Origin: Siderastrea siderea | Lineage: Eukaryota > Cnidaria > Anthozoa > Scleractinia > Rhizangiidae | Assembly (NCBI GenBank): GCA_964030785.1 | Contig: OZ034978.1 | Location: 10,853,453 to 10,917,452 of the forward strand | DNA length: 64,000 bases | Direction: 5' to 3' | In this document: positions 1-30,129 of the stretch, one piece after another | How positions within the stretch are numbered: position 1 is the stretch's first letter | Layout of the letters: each line of letters begins with the position of its first letter | Translations under genes and position numbers: made by a program | The notes under the pieces: model-generated | Seen by the model: only the letters and a program-made list of their open reading frames with translations | Told to the model about the DNA's origin: nothing | Database searches by the model: none

Positions 1-399
1 ATGGCAGGGCGTTCTTGAATCAGTTTGCTAAGTTTTCCCGTGGAGTACACTGGTGGTCTGTGCTGTGAACTCTGTCGTTGTCACTAGGATAGCAAGGCAG
101 CCCCTATCTTTAGTGGTCAGAAATAGTTGGGAGTAAGAGCGGTTTTAAGTTTTAGGTGGTTTTAAAATGACCATTTCCGAATTGCCTTTAGTCTCTTTTT
201 CGAGCCGAGTGCACAGCAGAACTATAAATTCACCTGCAAGTAAAATTCATTTTGATATGAAAGGCTGTGCACCAAGCGTCGCTTTGAAAGGGAGGCTAAA
301 AGCCAAACGGAAATGGTTTATTCAAACTCGTCCTTCGATTTACCGCCTTTATACAATTTCGTTTGAATCGAATCATTTCTAAGCAAAACACTATATTAA

Positions 400-1055
400 G
401 GACGTTCGCGCCAATTGTTTCTGCGCATCCTTACTGCGCACGTAATTCACTTCGTGATGTCATGCCACGTCATGTATTGAGCGCGCGCGCTGTTGAAGAA
501 ATGTGGAGATATATAGCGCTAGTGGGGACTTTAATATCTATGCACGGGTTTAACTCTCTTAAATGTTCGGTGACCCCATATGTTCTTTTGATAGATCACT
601 TTCTTTGTCGATTATCTACGTTTTGTGAAAAGTTAAAGAAAATCTGTATTGTAGAAGTTTGATTTTTTTAAACTTTTCTGCCCTCGCATCATCGAATTCT
701 ACTATTGAAGCTGCACTGTGTTCGTTAAAGTCCATCTTAGAGGTTGAGTTTAACTAAAAGGGTGCCACCGGCTCAAATTATTTACTTAACAGACCCACTT
801 AAGTAAAATTTGACTAACAAAGTGGGTCTACAGCGAATCATTTTAAATATTAGTCAACTAACAAGCACTGAGGCCATGTCGAGTTACGAGGGCCGATTTG
901 TCAAAATTGGGGTAGTTTTTGACGCGCTTTATTTCGAAAACGAAGTCGGTGACCCCCCAATTTTTTTCCATTTCTGACATAGGTTAACTCATTATATGAC
1001 TGTAGCCAAAGTATGAAAAAAATCTGTATTGTAGAAGTTTTTCGCGCGAACGTCC
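400..1055. mobile_element. TTAA-flanked MITE-like element, 656 bp
   Basis: The ends are inverted copies of GGACGTTCGCGC, with TTAA directly outside both (396-399 and 1056-1059). TTAA duplications are characteristic of piggyBac and Kolobok transposons. No transposase frame is present, so this is a non-autonomous copy. A 22 bp direct repeat (around 639-660 and 1018-1040) lies near the right end. It sits upstream of, or in an intron of, the partial plus-strand gene ending at 1699. Confidence 0.7.
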
Positions 1056-1169
1056 TTAAGTATCTTCGGTCGCCACCTATTTCTGATCGCTATTATTTTC
1101 TCTGTAGTTTCACGCCGGCGAGGACGAAACTAGAAAGCTTCATGCTGCACTCAAGGTACTATGTTTGTG

Positions 1170-1191
1170 CTTGTTGTTGTTGTTGTTGTGA
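1170..1191. repeat. (TGT)n microsatellite
   Basis: A short TTG/TGT trinucleotide run of about seven units; no coding context is evident. Confidence 0.6.
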
Positions 1192-1386
1192 TTTTTCGAT
1201 TTCAGCGATCCTGTGTGCCATGAAAATTCCTCTAAAGCGATTTTCAATTGACTGGCAAAAGAAATGTATTTACCGAGCCTTCCTATTGTTTAAAAATACT
1301 GTGCAACATGCTCTAACCAATCATGACTTGGTATTGATCTTTATGAGTCACTAACTTGTCGAATGTACGTTTCGACTCACAAACAG

Positions 1387-1699
1387 ATGACGGAGGAGAA
1401 AGCTCAGAGAAACGCAGCCATGTTGAGCCAGAAGATGATGGAAATGACCAAGTTACAGAAAATGCTCACACATGCTACCAAGGTAGGTTTCCCTACATTT
1501 CGGTGATACTTGAACTGTTGTCAACAAGGCCGGAGTTGACTCAGGGATCTTGCTTCATCGCCCTCGCCATCAATAACGTAAACTTGGCTACCTCGGGCAG
1601 CCTTATTTTAACCGCTCTTTTTTTACTTTGCAGGAAAACATGAAACTGGAACGAGCCTACGCCTCATTACAACGGAAAATAATCGACAACTCAAGATGA
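1387..1699 (+). CDS. Last two exons of an unidentified coiled-coil-like protein (5' part outside window or not found)
   Basis: Two phase-0 exons read in one frame: 1387-1482 (32 codons, donor AAG/gtaggt) and 1634-1699 (22 codons including TGA, acceptor tttgcag). The first is rich in Glu, Lys, Met and Gln and ends KLQKMLTHATK; the second begins ENMKLERAYASLQRKI. The joined peptide has the heptad-like character of a coiled coil. The first exon could extend in frame to an ATG at 1363, because the acceptor before 1387 (cacaaacag) has a weak pyrimidine tract. I do not recognise the family. No upstream exons were found in the first 1.3 kb, which is partly filled by a MITE. The splice sites and shared phase make a real 3' gene end more likely than chance. 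Confidence 0.55.
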
Positions 1700-3689
1700 C
1701 ATTATATTTCTTCATCATACTCCTGATGGTTTAAATACGCCCGTTTTATATTCTTCACTATCCTTTGTTAATACTTCGTTTCGACTGGAGTATTTAATAC
1801 GAGAAATTTTCGTATGAGTTCACACTGCAAGAGTTTTTTTTTTCTCGCGCGTTTCTTTGCAAACAATTGAATTGTATATATACTTATTCACTGAAGTGGA
1901 GGTGAACAGTGTTGGATATGTTTGGTCCAGTTTTATCCTTGTTCAATTTTTATTTTCCTTTGTTCTTTGTGTATGGTAATGTATGATAATGAGTTAAAAA
2001 CAAAGGAAAGTAAAAATTGAACCAAGGATAAAATCGAACCACAACAGATATTTGCCGAGCCGCAAAGCGGCGAGGTTAATATATACCACTCTTCACCGAC
2101 ACTGAGGTATATACCAAGCCAGCGGATAGCCAGCACCAACTAGTTCCAGAAAAATGTCGGGAGGTGAATAGGAGATGCCATCCAGAATCTGAGTAGCCCA
2201 TCAGAACGCGCGAAAAAACACCATCCACTGGTTTGGTTTGGTAGTGTCAAATTAATATTTTGATAGTCAGACTTTTTATGGGTTGCTTCAGCGGATTGTG
2301 GTAGTTGTGAATCAGCCACAACAATTTAAAATGAGCAAGTTCGAAAACGCCAGTTTAAATGTCAGACCCCTTTTTTCTGCGCTGGTGCAAATCCAGCAAT
2401 GCCGTACTCAAGAAGTAAACACTGAACGGTGCGACTGTCTGAAATTCATTTAATGAAATCTGTTTTGAGCGACTATTTTCGTAAAAGTGATAGAAAACTT
2501 CCTTTCCTTCTTGGGAACTTTAAACACCAGAGTAAACACCACTAGCCTCTAGCTCGTCATTTTGCATTGATATTTTTCGTTTCCCCAAATTTCACCGCCT
2601 TGATGAACTTTACGTTAACACGGTAAATGTAGATAAGCTTGCCGTATCACTGTAACAAATATAAAAATGGCCGACTTGAAATCTTCCTTTGTAAGCTCAT
2701 TGCACAATGTTCTGATGAACAACATCCTGCCAGCACAGCGTTTCCTAAAATCACGAGAAAAGATCTCTGCCCTCTTCGATGTTGAACAACTGCTATTTAT
2801 TCTCAAGTGTGACAACAGCTTAACAAGTTTTATTACTTTTATTGCGCTATTTTATAAAACAGAGTGAATTTACTAATTTTATATTTTGACTTAATATTGT
2901 ATAGGAAAAGAGTGTATAGTAAGTTAGCGGATCTAACAAAAATATAAAAAGTGTGATCTTATTACAGTTCTCTTACGTGAACAGTAGCTGTATGTTTCCT
3001 CTTATTCTCGACCCAAAACGTGCATGCATGGCAAACGAATATTTTAGAATTTTTGCCGCAAAAAGAATCGTTATTTTTGCTGTGTTGCGTTTAATCACTT
3101 GTTGGGGGTTGCTCGCAAGGAATTGTTTGTTCAAACACCAATTAGAGCGCTCTTTACTTTGGGCTTTTCCAGAGCTCCACTCTTTTGTGAACATGTGCCA
3201 CAAAGAATGAGCGCCCAAACTTTTGAACCATTGTAGATCTTTATATAGTGGGAGACTAGGCGTCATCTACAAGAGTACAACAAATCTCGTTGTGGATGGC
3301 CCGTGGGGCTCGTCATGGAATCATGGGAACAAAATTAATCAGAATCCCAGAATGCACTTGGGCTGCATTCGTTTGAGTCGGTCCGTTTCCCGATTTTTTT
3401 GGGATGAGACGTGGAACTCATCACTGGATGAAGGTCGTATAGCGTGGTCTTTAATACCATCTTAACAGCACATTCACTGTTATACCTTTCAAGCTGTTAT
3501 AAGGCATTTATTGACACTAGCCATAGACATTTTTGTTCACACAACCCATTTTAAAACGAAAAGAATTTTAAAAATATAAGAGGAAGAAACCTTGCTCTTT
3601 CTACAAATTGATACTAATTAATCACTAACGTTTTCCTGATTGGGGAGATTGTTACAGTGAAAGACAAGGATTGCTTGGGGTAACTATTA
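1700..3689. other. Intergenic stretch without recognised genes
   Basis: Apart from the foldback at 1919-2046, only short frames of low coding character are seen. No splice-consistent exon series or known domain was found on either strand. Confidence 0.5.
1919..2046. repeat. Foldback (hairpin) element, copy 1
   Basis: About 45 bp imperfect inverted arms (left TTTTATCCTTG, right CAAGGATAAAA, with more on each side) flank a short loop. The same sequence recurs at 15431-15560, so this is a dispersed non-autonomous family rather than a gene hairpin. The arms end in TGT..GG / ..CCACAACA. Confidence 0.65.
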
Positions 3690-3994
3690 AGCCGCGGCTA
3701 CACGAGCGATATTTTTTGCTTGCGATGGTGATGCAATTTTTATGAGAATTGTCGCGTCGCTAGCGCGCGGTGGTGGCTACACTTGGGGACAAATTTTGAC
3801 GAAGGCCGTGATTTTGTCACAAAAAATTCAACTCATTGAATTTCTCGCGATTTTTTCCTGCGATTTTTTCAGCTGTCGCATCACTCGTGCGAGGGTGGCT
3901 ACACATGCGATTTTCGCCGCGCGCTGGCGACGCGATAATTAAAAAAAAAATCGCATCACCATCGCAAGAAAAAAGTCGCTCGTACAGCCGCGGC
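3690..3994. mobile_element. MITE, 305 bp, ~50 bp terminal inverted repeats
   Basis: The left end AGCCGCGGCTACACGAGCGA and the right end (reverse complement GCCGCGGCTGTACGAGCGA) match over about 50 bp, including CTTGCGATGGTGATGC in both arms. ATTA lies immediately outside each end (3686-3689, 3995-3998), a candidate 4 bp duplication. There is no coding capacity. Confidence 0.75.
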
Positions 3995-4140
3995 ATTAGG
4001 AATAACAATTTTCAATAAGGGTCCAAAGTAATTTTGGACATCCAGCACTATGAGACAAAATAAACTGGGTTCCATTGCCCGGTTGCATTAGACACCCGTA
4101 ACTTAGAGGGGGGTTTATGCAGACGGTCGTAGCCTGCTGC

Positions 4141-4386
4141 CTGGGCTCGGTTGTTCAAAGCAGGATTAAGCTAACCCGGGATTCGCTTCAATTTTGAATT
4201 TGTTCTCATAGGCAAAGAATAAGGTTTCCTGTAAATCTTTTTTGCCCTACATTTTGACTTTGGTTGCTTTCAAACTGCCACTTGGAATTTGCTGTGAAAA
4301 CTCTTTTCAATAACCGAAACAGGAACCCTGGTTAAATTATAATCCCAGGTTAGCATTAACCCGGCGGCTTTCGAACAACCGGGCCC
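4141..4386. mobile_element. MITE, ~245 bp
   Basis: The left end GGGCTCGGTTGTTCAAAG pairs with the right end, whose reverse complement is GGGCCCGGTTGTTCGAAAG. Both arms continue through a GCTAAC..GGGATT block. Target duplication is unclear because of the C/G-rich boundary. Confidence 0.65.
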
Positions 4387-5047
4387 TGGTAAATTATAGG
4401 AGCGGGCGCGAAGTTTGCGCGCAGGCTACGCCCTAGAAGGTTTTCCTGCACTCTCTCAGTTTCTGTTGCACTCGTTATCCAATCTTCGATAGTCCAGTGT
4501 AATAAAACCACCACTTAAGTCCAGGGCGATTTATGCAACCAGGCCCGGGACTCCAAGGAACCACGGCATTTTGAACATGTTCCAGGCACAGGAGAGCTTT
4601 GAGTTCAAAGATCCGGGACCCCAGGGACCCTCCCCCCTTCCACGTTCAATATGCAAATTTATAAAACGGCAAAAAAAAAACCCGTCAAATTCTACTTTCA
4701 TAAATAAAGTCACATGGAGACAGAATGTTACAAAAACTATTGGCACCGTTTGGTGCTTAATGAAATTAACGATATCAGAAGCGTATCACGTGATATGCTC
4801 CTGAAGATATTGATAGCTTCAAAAGAAATTGCGCACAAAATGAGACGGGTTAATATCTAATTTAGACCTCGCCACGATTCGTTTTGCCTGACGAAGACAC
4901 CCCTGATACTGTCACACAAGCACTCTAGTTCCAGTTAATCCAGTGTGTCATCAAAAGCTGATTCATTCCATGCTGTAAGAAAATAATCATGAAATTGATT
5001 ACTTGTCGTACGAGAACTGCGTTGTCTACGCAGGGACCCAACCTAAC

Positions 5048-5249
5048 CAACCTCGTCCCGAGGGTCTTCTCTGTATGCAATTCAAAATGGCGTCGAGAGA
5101 AAACCCATACAGCAGGTCACGTGATCTCAAAAAAGATCTCAGTGGTGAACAGTGAGCGTCCCGCCATGTTGAATTAATTAAAATCTCTGGACACGCGACC
5201 TTCTCTCGACGCTATTTTGAATAGAGAGTAGACCCTGGGAACAAGGTTG
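5048..5249. mobile_element. MITE, ~200 bp
   Basis: Left CAACCTCGTCCCGAGGGTC pairs with the right end (reverse complement CAACCTTGTTCCCAGGGTC). The inner parts of the arms match through TTCAAAATGGCGTCGAGAGA versus TTCAAAATAGCGTCGAGAGA. Confidence 0.7.
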
Positions 5250-5503
5250 CACCCCAGCGTTAGGTAGGTACTTCATGCATATATGTATTTCCGGTACAAT
5301 CTACGTCCCCCCATACCTGAATTACCTACCTAGCGCTAGACAAGATAAGTCTAACTAAGTTTTAATGCCAGGACTTATTTTCCTTAGCGGATTATCTCCT
5401 AATTCAAAAGTTACTTTGCAGTCTGCGGAGGAGAGAAGCACAATTAAATGGCCAACTGCAAGAGGTCTGGAATGGAAAAACAAGCGTAGGTGTCCAATGG
5501 TCT

Positions 5504-5629
5504 ATTTTACAGTTGTGTGTTTAGTGACCTAGCCTTTGATTGGAAGTGAGGGTAGACTTGAAACGAAGGTTTTCTTTTAAAGCCTCACTTGAACTCAAAC
5601 GTTAGGGCACTGAGCCCAAAACTGTAAAT
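5504..5629. repeat. Short foldback element
   Basis: The outer arms ATTTTACAGTT / AACTGTAAAT and inner GGAAGTGAGG / GCCTCACTT pair around a short loop. A related stretch (TTAGTGACCTGCCCTTTGAGTGGAAGTGAGG-like) occurs near 6495-6530, so it is dispersed. Confidence 0.5.
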
Positions 5630-6672
5630 CACAGTTAAAAAGGTTAAATTATGAGGAAGTTTATTGGATGTTTGCTGGTATGGATTTTAAACAGTTTAGT
5701 AGGAAGTATTTAAAGTAATTTCAAGTATTAGAAAAAAAAAATTCATTTTGAGGCAGCCTATGGCAGAAATTTGAGGGGTAAAAGAAGTAGACCTGTGGTA
5801 TGATGCAAACGTTCTATATAAACTAGTCCGTTGATTCATGAAGAAAAAATAACCATGCCCATCTTTTTGATACGCGATCTCAACATAATTTTTTTAGTGA
5901 TATTAGTCCTTTTTTTCGTGATGCTATATCAGGTTGAAACATAGTATTTCAAATTTCAATTTACACTCCACAACCCATTTGGTTAGTACATTCTTTCTTG
6001 TTTGAATTTCATAAAACGTTTCTCATTGTCATATTTTAGCAATCATGATAATCAGGACCCCAGTAACTTCAAACACAAGCATTAACGAAGTATGACAAGC
6101 CAATTTTATTGTTGGAATATTCTTTAAGAATTACCTTTGAAGCTAAAATATTTTAACCTATCTACAGTAAAGCAGTTTTTACACAGCATTTCGAAACTTT
6201 GAAAACACAGCCATTTTCAGTCAATAATACCACATGGAATCATGGGAAGGGATAACAGAATTTCTTCCCATAGTTCCACTAAAACAAGTATGCTTTCAAA
6301 TTCTTAATAAATAAAGTTTACGTTATTAAGATAAATATTTATTTGAATAGCTTCTACTGAAAAGTTCCAAAAAGGCTCATGTTGCAGAAAGTTTTTGACA
6401 CAACATAAAACATCAATAACAAACAGTACCAGCAAGTGACAATAACAATAGTCTTTCTATCAAGGAGAAAGACAATAGCCCAATACAGCTGTGCTTAGTG
6501 ACCTGCCCTTTGAGTGGAAGTGAGGCTTGAGTTGACTTTGTTTTGAAATAAACTTTTTTTCATTTGCAAACTTGTGTTCTTATGCTATTATGTTCCCCTG
6601 GGTCACTTTTTAGACATAATAGCAGAAGGTTAGGAACAAAACAAAGTAAACTCCAGTCTCGCTGGAGGGCAC

Positions 6673-6806
6673 TTAACCCCCTAAGCCCTAGACATCCTAT
6701 CCTCGGTGATCACTTCCTTTATTCTTGTCACTTGAATGTTCTAACAAGTAGTGATCATGTTAAGAGACATTTCGTTTTCATCAGGGCTTAGGGTTTAAAG
6801 GGTTAA
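6673..6806. repeat. TTAACCC..GGGTTAA MITE family, copy 1
   Basis: It starts TTAACCCCCTAAGCCC and ends GGGTTTAAAGGGTTAA, with GTGATCAC-type blocks inside. It belongs to the same family as the copies in the S6 kinase introns at 13352, 17296, 20392 and 24500. Confidence 0.55.
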
Positions 6807-9213
6807 CACACACCTGTAAAATGGGCTATTGTGACAGACAAACTTCCATTTCAAATTGCTTAACAAAAACTGGACAGTGCTATCCATGCAAAAACACAGG
6901 AAAGCTTACAACAAATGCGGCTTGTAAAAAGTAAAAAAAAAACAGCTTATACAAAACATCAGTTAATCACATCCAGTGTAATTAATAGATTCAAGAATCA
7001 GAAAAATCTGACGGAGCTACTTCAATCCAAAGCTTATGTAGTAGAACATTTTCTCGTTTTCTAATTTTGATAACTGATAACAAAGGCTATTTTGTTATAA
7101 TAAATATATCAGGTGTACTGGATAAGAAAAGAAAACATAAGATTTCTTCTAATTTATAACAAGATTCTGAATGTTTCCAGAGATGTGTAAAGAATCTGTC
7201 CAGCAGGTTGTATTTAATATTGTCAATCAAGAACTAAGTTTGTTTACATTATTGCATAACCGCATTCATAAAACGTTTGTGGGATTTAATTTTTACCATT
7301 TTTTGCACAAAAAATAGATCCAGTTCAAATCTGTTACCTGCTGAAATATTTTCCACAAAATTTACACCTACATAGAAATTACTAAGAGAATGTTGCTAAT
7401 TACAGACTGTATAGATAGGCAAACTGGCAACCAACTGATAAGTCAAGTTACAAAGAAAGGATTTTACATTGTTTTTGTTTCATACTTTGTGAAATTCCTT
7501 TCTTGTTTTAGAAATCAATTCCTTATCTGGAATCAACGAAAGCATATATCCTCCATAAAATTTCAATTTTTGAAATCACAACGTGATCCTACCTACAGTG
7601 AAATATTAGTCTGAATACAGACATCTCTTATTTCTTTCATTCCCAAGAAGAAAACAGGAAAACACTCACCAATTGCCAAATGAAATTCCCACAAACATTT
7701 CATGCTTTACGGTAATTACAATAATACCATGGTTTAAGTATTTTGCCAACAGTTAAAATGTACTCAGAAAACATGTTGATAACAATAGATTAACATTATC
7801 TATCTCCACACACATCTCTGTCCTTTCAAACATTAAGCCACAAGTGAAAACTGTTTTTGTCTAGTCACTCACAAGGTTTTCATAACTTGGTAAATCTAGA
7901 GAAGAAACTGACAGATAGAGAAGAGGTTCCTAAACTCTTACTTGTAGATGTCAAAAAGTGGATTTTAATCCTCTTGAACACAAGTCTTCATATTTGTGAT
8001 GTATAATCAAATGTTTTCCGAACATGTGCAACATTCTTTTTAGGTACTTTAGGTACTGTACAACTCGTATCTGCTAATAGTTAGGCATTTAAACTTTACA
8101 TGAAGCTCTGTTTAACTTAAAGCTATGGATTACTTGAACCTTGACTAATGTCTTAAAGTTGTAGCTATTGGGCTAGACAAGTTAGCCTTAACAATAAATA
8201 AAAACCGACTTGTGAAAAGCTGCTTTTGAAACTAAAACATCCTAGAATCTTTTAAGAGTTGATTTATGCAATGCCTTTTGTAAAAATATACTCTCTCCTT
8301 TGGCAAACAGAAAATCTCTCACCAGCACGTCTTTAATAAATTAATTAGAGAGTCAAATAAGATGCTTTTTGTATTAAGAAAAAGAAATTGAGAGGGAATC
8401 ACATCTGTCAGCATTTCTTTAAACTTATGATCAAAATCTTAAACCCATCTATTACTATTTGCTAAAATGCATTAAAAATAAATTATGGCAATTCATAATC
8501 ATATACCATTTGATCAAAATTTCAGCATAACATTATCAGAGCTTAGAACTAACATGACGCATAGCGCAGAAAGATCTATCTATATCTACATTGTACCAAT
8601 ATCAGCGGACCAGCGTTCGCTACAATGTCTTAAGTTTTGCCAAGTCAATATTAAACAATAAATAAACGTTACATTTTTGCCCTAAATGCAAGTAACAAAA
8701 TTCATTTGTAAACACTCACTTTAATTTTACTCGTGTAAATCCACAACAATGAAAACCAAAAATCCCGTTAAGCCTCCCTGTGTCAAAGAATTCTTATCCC
8801 TCCTGTAAAAATAGCACATTAACCTCTTTCTGGAATTCCCTTTCAAATTACAAATTTTAGCTGTATATTGATGCAATATACTCCAATTTCTTGCACAAGA
8901 TGCATGCTTTAACTAAGTGAAGAAAAACATTAGCAAAAAGTTATTATGTAACTGTCTCAGGATCAGGCAAGGTTAACATTTTTTTAAGTGAACTTTATAA
9001 TCCCCTGTCTTAAGAGCATTACCCCCTCCCCCCCCTGCCCTCTCCCTGGTTCAAGTCCTTCATATTCCTTCAAGTTGTTCATAGTCCTTCTTACTCAGGG
9101 AGGGAGAGGGCTTAACAGAGGAACTAAGGCTTCTTTATTGGCAAGAGGCATTCTTATTGCAAGTTGGAGCTATCTGAAAAACTCTCGAGTTCATATCATC
9201 TGAAGAATACTCA
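6807..9213. other. AT-rich intergenic DNA, nothing recognised
   Basis: No exon series, RNA gene or clear inverted-repeat element was found. Part may be distal 3' UTR or flank of the minus-strand S6 kinase gene, but no polyadenylation site can be assigned confidently. Confidence 0.4.
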
Positions 9214-9632
9214 GGGGCTGTTTACATGGATGGAGGAAGATCCTAGGGCTAGGAAGATCCTAGAAGGCGGATCATCCTAGCGCCATATGTTTTCTGTATT
9301 CAGTTTACATGCAAGATGTTGTACTTGGCCCTAGCAATAGGATCTTTCTAGTGCTAGGATCTTCTTACATGTAGCTGAGAGATAGGAAGATCCTAGCACT
9401 AGGAAGATCCTTGCACCATGTAAACTACTTTCGCTAGGAAGATCCTAGTACTAGGGACAGAAAAAAAAATATGGCAGCATCCAGGCGTTCAGCTGCTAAA
9501 GGCCAACAGTTTTATTTAATTTCCAGCAACCACCCTGACCACAATTTCTGCATGTAAACGGAACGAAAACGTGTTTCACCATCTAGGATCTTCCTAGTGC
9601 TAGGATCTTCCTTCCTCCATGTAAACAGCCCC
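9214..9632. mobile_element. MITE, 419 bp, with AGGATCTTCC sub-repeats
   Basis: The outer ends GGGGCTGTTTACATGGA and TCCATGTAAACAGCCCC are inverted copies, and both arms continue into repeated AGGATCTTCCTAGTGCT-like units. TCA lies directly outside both ends (9211-9213 and 9633-9635), a candidate 3 bp duplication. It lies about 300 bp beyond the stop codon of the S6 kinase gene. Confidence 0.75.
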
Positions 9633-9939
9633 TCAGCCTGGTGTTTTCATGGATTCTAAACATGATCTCCTTCCAGCTGAGTTAATCAAACACAATGAAG
9701 TCAAATCCACTATGGTTCCACACAGAACACAACATGCACTTTCCCAACATCTACCTCTCAAATTAAATCTCTTCTTGTAAGATCTTTTGAACAGTGAAAA
9801 TATGATTATAAAAACAGTATGAAATGAAGGGTGCTGTAAGCAATAATTTAAAGAGATGATTTTATCGGAGCATTCAAGAAAGAAGGGTGATAAATGTCAC
9901 AAATAATTAGAGTTTCTATTATAATAATTATTATTAAGG

Positions 9940-28564
<18,625 letters not shown>

Positions 28565-28740
28565 TGCTGCATTGACTAAAATTCTAAAAACTGTAAAAAT
28601 GATCGTCAAAGTTAACTAAAAGTAGGGTAAAATTTCGCAAACTCAATCGCCATTCCCCCAAACAATGAGCTCATGGCGGCGGACTCGCGCTTTCCCATTG
28701 GTGTGAAAATGCCGGTACCACGTGACCAGTATTGCCTCTT
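28565..28740 (-). promoter_or_regulatory. Candidate S6 kinase promoter/5' UTR with E-box and inverted CCAAT
   Basis: Upstream of the start codon at 28562-28564, the sequence carries an E-box CACGTG (28719-28724, in GGTCACGTGG on the gene strand) and CCAAT on the gene strand (around 28695-28700). These are typical proximal promoter motifs. The position is suggestive only, as no transcription start is visible. Confidence 0.35.
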
Positions 28741-29633
28741 GCCAAAAAAAGCGACCATGACCTTCTGTGACAAGTTTCTGGATTGCTGGCAAAAATATAT
28801 CGGTGAAAATTTTAAGTCAAACTTTGATTTCCTCTTCAGCGATATCCTTTGTTTGAAGTTCATGTATATAAGTGTAGAAATATAGAATTTCACCATGGGT
28901 GGAACCTCTGAAAAGCGCGTGAGTTTTACATGATGTCCCTAATAGGACGGGCTCATATCATGCGTGTTTCGATAAGCTGATTTAATTATGATTGTAAAGA
29001 GCCTTGATCTCTTGCTTGGATTAAGCTGTAAGCAAAGCTTTGTATTTTAGGGAACAAAGTTCACCATTGCTAATCTGTACAAGTCAGCTAGTGAGCAAGA
29101 ACGTTAGGGAGAATGTTGAAACTTCCAAATAAAACCTCTCCAACCGAGAAAATTACCGTCCAAATAGATACCCCAAATATCTAATCGAAAAAAGACATTT
29201 ATAAAAAAGAATAATTAATAAACGGTTGAAACTGTTGAAAAATAAGATTATCTTACACTAGCCCTCTGAAACCTCATGACATCCGCGAGCAGTAAAAAAA
29301 AAAACAAACAAAAGAAAGAAAAAATTCAACAGTGGAAAGACGCCGAGAAAAAAATGCGAACTCACGATTCCGGAAAATCAAAAATCTCCGAAACTCATAA
29401 TTGTAGACTACAGTACAACACTGGGCCTTTGTATGTACAGTCTGAGAACATTATTTAGTTCTCCAGTAGCCCACAGATTTTTCAACCGCTTCAGCGCAGC
29501 GTCCGTCCTAAAGCCGTAAACCTGACTGAAGCGCATCTCTTTCTCAGAGTATCTGAAACGTAAAAACTCCGTCTCAAAAATGTCTCGAAAATAAGCACCC
29601 CGAAACTTCCAAAAAAGAATACACCGAAAAACC
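28741..29633. other. Intergenic, nothing recognised
   Basis: No exon series or element ends were found upstream of the S6 kinase promoter. Confidence 0.4.
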
Positions 29634-30031
29634 CAGGGGCACCCAACGAGAATATAGTTCAAAACCACTTAACTTAGCATTATTGAACGTATTTTAGTAT
29701 TTAAATGGTAGATATAGGCGTATTTTTATCCCCTAAAAACTTTTCATCTGTTCGGATTTCTTAGCTGAAAGTCTAGTGATCCGAAAATTATAGGGATCAA
29801 AACTTACCTTTTCGAAAATTTTAGCCAGAAAAAGGCTCCCGAAAATTCTAGGTGACCTTTTAAGGGTAGAAATCCGTTAAAAAATGGGCAATAATACCAT
29901 ATTTTAGATGTTCGAAAATCCTAGAAGAGGCAGGCAAGCAAGAAATTTTACAACAAATGTTCCGAAAATTCTAGATCTCAAATCGTCTTCCGAACAGATA
30001 TTTTCCCGAAAATTGTCGTTGGGTGCCCCTG
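29634..30031. mobile_element. Inverted-repeat element, ~398 bp, with CCGAAAATTCTAG sub-repeats
   Basis: The ends CAGGGGCACCCAACGA and TCGTTGGGTGCCCCTG are perfect inverted copies. The interior contains many variants of CCGAAAATTCTAG. Flanks are similar A/C-rich sequence (AAAAACC / AAAACCC), so the exact duplication is unclear. Confidence 0.7.
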
Positions 30032-30129
30032 AAAACCCACTGAGTTGTTGCCACAGGGCAAGCAACGAAACTTATCTAAACGGATAAGGCAAAAACAGCC
30101 GGTACATCCCTGGTGGAAATCTTAGAAAG

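Noticed and set aside
1356..1643. 95-codon plus-strand frame at the window start
   Set aside because: It lies in a different phase from the splice-supported exon pair 1387-1482 and 1634-1699, and reads through the intron.
28673..28885. 70-codon plus-strand frame divergent from the S6 kinase start, possibly from a bidirectional promoter
   Set aside because: No family resemblance and no splice donor continuing it. The openness over 200 bp is within chance.
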